Shown one piece after another: positions 60,354 through 64,000 of a stretch of DNA of 64,000 bases. A model generated the notes under the pieces. That model ran no database searches and had not been told where the DNA came from. It saw nothing but the letters and a program-made list of their open reading frames with translations. Positions within the stretch are counted from its first letter, which is position 1; each line of letters begins with the position of its first letter. A program made the position numbers and the translations under genes. The stretch spans positions 322,718,654 to 322,782,653 of the forward strand of contig JASDDO010000004.1 of assembly GCA_030015575.1 (NCBI GenBank), in the 5' to 3' direction. The DNA comes from Agapanthus africanus (taxonomy: Eukaryota > Streptophyta > Magnoliopsida > Asparagales > Amaryllidaceae).

Positions 60354-63300
60354 TGTAACACCTTAGGATATGTTTAGTGAATAATTATATTTAAATAATG
60401 GTTTTTAACAAAAAGTTTACCAAATTGTGTTTTAAATATTTTTCCTAATTTAATAAATATTTTTCCAAAATTTTCCTAGGCTTGCACACACATGTGCATG
60501 TAAACTAGGATTTTTAAAATGAGTTCTTACCATGATGAGTGACCGTGGTGGGATTAATCTTGAGGATTAAGTCTTATGGGTTTTTAAGTGAGTTTAATTA
60601 GTTAATTAAAAGTTACTTTAATTTGAATTGTTATGGGTGTTGACTTGTGAGAGAGAGGGAGGGTGCATCATGGCTCAAGCCATGCTTGCATTTAATGAAG
60701 AGAGAGAGAGAGGAGGGGTGACTTTTGGGTGATGATTGTTTCCTTCTCAACTCTTTTTGTTTTTCTCTCAAAACTCTCACACACTCACACACACACACAC
60801 TTACCTCTTCACACTCCATCAGCTGAAGCCAGAAGCAGCAGCAGCAGCAAACTCCACAGCAGCAACTGAAGCACAGCAGCAGCAGCAGCAGGTATTCAGC
60901 AGCAGCAGCAGCAAGCAATTCAACAGCAGCAACTGCAGCTTCTCCCCTTCACCTCTTCATCTTCCTTCAGCTCCCTAGGGTTAAGTATGAGGTATATTTC
61001 CTAAACTTATTCCCTAGTTGCTTGGTTAGAGTAGTTTTGCATCGGTTAGTGGTTTTTAGTGCGTTTTAGTGCGATATGAGGTGTTTAGTGGGAACCTTGT
61101 GCTAGTGTAGTGTGAATTGGTTTCAGTAGGTTGTTAGTGGGTTGTTGAGACCATATTAACCTAGTTTAACCCCAATTGCACTAAAATACCACCAGTTTCC
61201 CTAATTGATGCAAATTCATCGTATTTGTGCAAAACTGAGTTTTCTGGAACTGCTTTTGACCCGATGAGTTCAGATTGAAATTGAGGAGACTGCAGTGTAG
61301 TGGATAGGTGCTGATACCCCAGATTTAACCCGACCCCCAAATTCCTTCTTGTGGCCGCCAATTTCTTCTTTCTGGCCGCAATTTGCGGCCAGATGGGTAG
61401 GGTTTGGGTTAGGGTTTGGTCCTGTAGGTGTCTGCTAGTGTGTAGGGTTCTGTGATATATATATTTTTGTAAGTTTAGCTCTGTATAGAAATCTGGGACC
61501 AAATACCTGTTTTGCCGTTTTTCTAAACCTTCGCGACACGCGTGATACGTGAGTAGGTTTGGGGTTTCTGCGTATCGCGACGCGTCGGGGTAGTTTCAGG
61601 CGCGTGATCACACGTTTTAGCGTATCGCGCATACGCTCGATTGGTTTGCGACACGAGTTTCTAGTTGAACCGTAATATCGTGTTTCTGTGAAATTGAGCT
61701 TATGTGTGATATATGCTATGTGATTCTAGGTTCGCAGGTGAGTGAGACGGACACTGCGAAGAAGGGCAAGCAAGTCGTCGGCTACACTTAGCGCGAGACT
61801 TCGGTGAGTAGATTTCACATCTACGGGGATATCGCCCGCATGGCGTTATGCGTCAGGGCTGATAGGACCTTATAATAATATATTGCATTTACCCCATGGA
61901 CTGTCATCGCATATTGCATTCCCTGCTGTATTTATATATATATGCTTAGAACTGATAGAACACTGCACTATTACTAACGGTTTATGTTGCACGGGCACTA
62001 TTTGCATGCTACACACACACCGTTAGTAATTGCCATGCCACACTCACTGTAGAGCTGCCATGATTATATTACTGTAGTTCATCGTACATATGATTGGTGA
62101 TTATTCCTGGAAATTGGGAGCCGCATGACATCTTTAAGAACGGAAACTATTTTAAAAAGCGGTCTTCCCCTTATACCATACGATGGATTGATATACATTG
62201 TACCTCGCATTGGATTTACTTATTGGTGTTGGATTTTCATGTGATTTCTGGTTTTGAGGACCGTGGAAGTATTTAAGAAAAGATGCACTATTTTGAAAAA
62301 CCCGGTACCTCGTGATATGATATTTTGGTGCGTCCACCACGCGTTTTCTCGGTGCTGAGACGTGTGCTTGAAACCCGATTCGAGGAGATGGATGATCCGT
62401 TTGCGGGTTCGTGGTGGACCCGGTATGGTACCCCAGGGCGAGAACGGTTTCGCTGTGCAGTAGACGGTGAGCCTGGCGGAGGGACCACTACCTACCGGTG
62501 ATTGGTTGGACCTAGCAGTTGTCCGGAGGATACTGACCAGAGTCGAGAGATGGATGCGGGATGATCTGTACTGCCGGGGCCGAGGGCCGATACCGCAGAC
62601 GGAGCCCGTGGGCTGATCCGGACTGACGGAGCCCGATATATGAGGATTTGCGTGTTGATGCTGGACACGAGTATTTGATGATGTTTTGGGTGCCGATGTT
62701 GGGCACTCGTGATTTCTCAGAGGTTTACAGGATTTGAGGGCCGATGGGTGTGCCGGCGCCTGAGTTATTTGGGATTTGGGTGCAGTTGTGGGCACCGATT
62801 GTTTTCCACGTTGATATTCCGTGTAGATGTTGTTTATCCCATGCTCAGTATTGATTACCATATATCTCATCCTGTAGTAATTTTACCTGATAGAGCATCT
62901 GCATGATTATTGCACATACTGCTTATCACGCATTGATATTATCTGCTGGCATTTGTTAGAGTAGCGCAGTACGTGCATGCTCGCGATTACCTTTATATGT
63001 TATCTCTATTCACGAGTTGGCAACTCACCCCCGTTGTGCCACAGTATTTGCAGGTTGCCCTCAGCATAGTCGCGGCAGGCTGTCTTTTGCCTCTTTTGGC
63101 TACAGATACCACCACAGTTGCGGTGAGAGCTGTTTTGCATTTAGGTGGGTTGTGGTATTTTGAGTACTTTTATTGTATCCCTTTTGTATCTGGTACTCTC
63201 CATCTACCATTTATGTACTGGACTTAGATACTGTGTGAGGACGATGATGTATATTTTGTATTCTGGTGTCGAGCTCGTAGGAGCCGACTGTTTTTATATG

Positions 63301-63704
63301 CAGTTTCTATTCTGTGATATCTACTTATTGCTTATTCTTCGCTACGGCGTCGTATATTACTCTCGTGTTGTTGGTTTCCGCCGTTGGGCGTTATTGCTCC
63401 CGTTTAGGGATGTTTCATTTCATTACATTTCATTTCACTTATATCCTGTTTTGTACCCGGTCTCGGGGCTACTTTTAAAAAGGAAATGTTGTCAAAATTA
63501 TAAAATTATAACTCTTGAACTAAAAAGGATTTCTACTAAATTAATTAAAGTTTCCTAGACATGTATGATTGTTTTCACAAAATGCTTTAATCACTCTTTA
63601 TTTATTGGTTTTGATTTCTGGGTTCGGCTTACTTAGCCGCGTTACGCCTGTAGACGTTGCGTGGTTAAGTGCCGGTCATGAGTCGAAACTCTCGGGTCGT
63701 GACA
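60354..63704 (+). repeat. E8 3' LTR
   Basis: 3351 bp, pairs with 52026-55367. Followed by tttta. Confidence 0.96.
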
Positions 63705-63709
63705 TTTTA

Positions 63710-64000
63710 GGAAGTAGAGTACTTAGTATTCGTGCTACGTTTGTCGACCATAGCCGAGGCGTAGTGTGCGGTAGCTAAGTGATGTCTTCCTACACCGCAT
63801 ATGATGCGATTAGTTAGGACAGTCATGTGGCTTTGTTGACCTTAGCCAAGGGTCATGTGGATGGGTCTAACTAATCACGAAATGACGGGTAGAACTTGAC
63901 TAGTGCTTATGATTTGTTGACCTTAGCCAAGGTCATAGGTGCTAGGGGTAAAAACCATTATCAGGAGTTTCAAGTGTTGAAATTTGCAATGAGATTGCAT
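63710..64000 (+). mobile_element. E7: leader continued to right edge
   Basis: Resumes the E7 leader after E8. Three GTTGACCTTAGCCAAGG-type modules start at 63741, 63833 and 63914, matching the threefold module of E2 (7594-7785). The last bases match E1 near 11930-11970. No coding before the window ends. Confidence 0.8.

Larger units (their letters stand above)
52026..63704 (+). mobile_element. E8: Tekay (Del) chromovirus, near whole
   Basis: 11.7-kb Ty3-type element with 3.34-3.35-kb LTRs, target duplication tttta (52021-52025, 63705-63709), Met-tRNA primer site, gag-pol with a C-terminal chromodomain, and a purine tract. Long LTRs and a chromodomain fit Tekay. LTRs differ at about 40 sites (about 1.2%). 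It looks nearly whole, with about one break seen in the coding region. It is the best candidate in the window for a relative able to mobilise E3. Confidence 0.96.

Overview
The window looks like gene-free, repeat-dense nuclear DNA from a flowering plant with a large genome. I recognise no host gene, rRNA or tRNA gene. Almost every base belongs to LTR retrotransposons stacked inside one another. The plant assignment rests on plant-type Tekay, Athila, Tork-like and Angela-like protein and LTR signatures, and on initiator-Met and Asp tRNA primer sites. The species cannot be read from the sequence.

Naming used below. E4 is an old Tork-like (Tnt1-type) Copia element, + strand, and is the base layer. 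It survives as pieces at 17134-17698, 19843-20706 and 46594-47129, plus the start of its 3' LTR at 47130-47324. Four elements sit in E4. E1 is an Angela-like Copia element (1-1629 and 11821-17128, 5' end off the window). E6 is a compact non-autonomous LTR element (17699-19837). E5 is a relative of E6 (20707-46588 with inserts). E7 is an Angela-like element (47325 to past the right edge). E2, an Angela-like element on the - strand, lies inside E1 (1630-11815). E3, a Tekay-type element on the - strand without recognisable gag-pol, lies inside an LTR of E5 (21250-45417). A solo LTR, E9 (21786-24023), and a nearly full-length Athila, E10 (24451-35238, - strand), lie inside the 3' LTR of E3. E8, a nearly whole Tekay chromovirus (52026-63704), lies inside E7.

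Most boundaries are supported by matching 5-bp target duplications: gtctc (E2), atatg (E6), gaatc (E3), caaag (E9), cacat (E10) and tttta (E8). E5 has only a 4-of-5 match (gcaag/acaag). E9 and E3 are also confirmed by empty sites present elsewhere in the window. LTR differences counted by eye give the order E6 (about 0.3%), E2 (about 0.9%), E8 (about 1.2%), E10 (about 1.7%), E3 (about 3%), then E5 (about 5%). This agrees with the nesting.

The most unusual signals are not protein genes. The Angela-like elements E1, E2 and E7 have a multi-kilobase leader with no recognisable gag or integrase but with a series of hairpin and tandem modules in the same order. The first module is a hairpin of exactly 41 nt, about 200 nt after the primer site, whose inner stem changes sequence between elements but stays paired. 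A 16-base core of it, GCGGCGGAACCGCGGC, recurs in the unrelated Ty3-type Athila. The LTRs of E5 and E6 carry A-box and B-box-like sequences at tRNA-gene spacing. E6 and E2 are young copies that cannot encode their own machinery, which implies mobilisation in trans.
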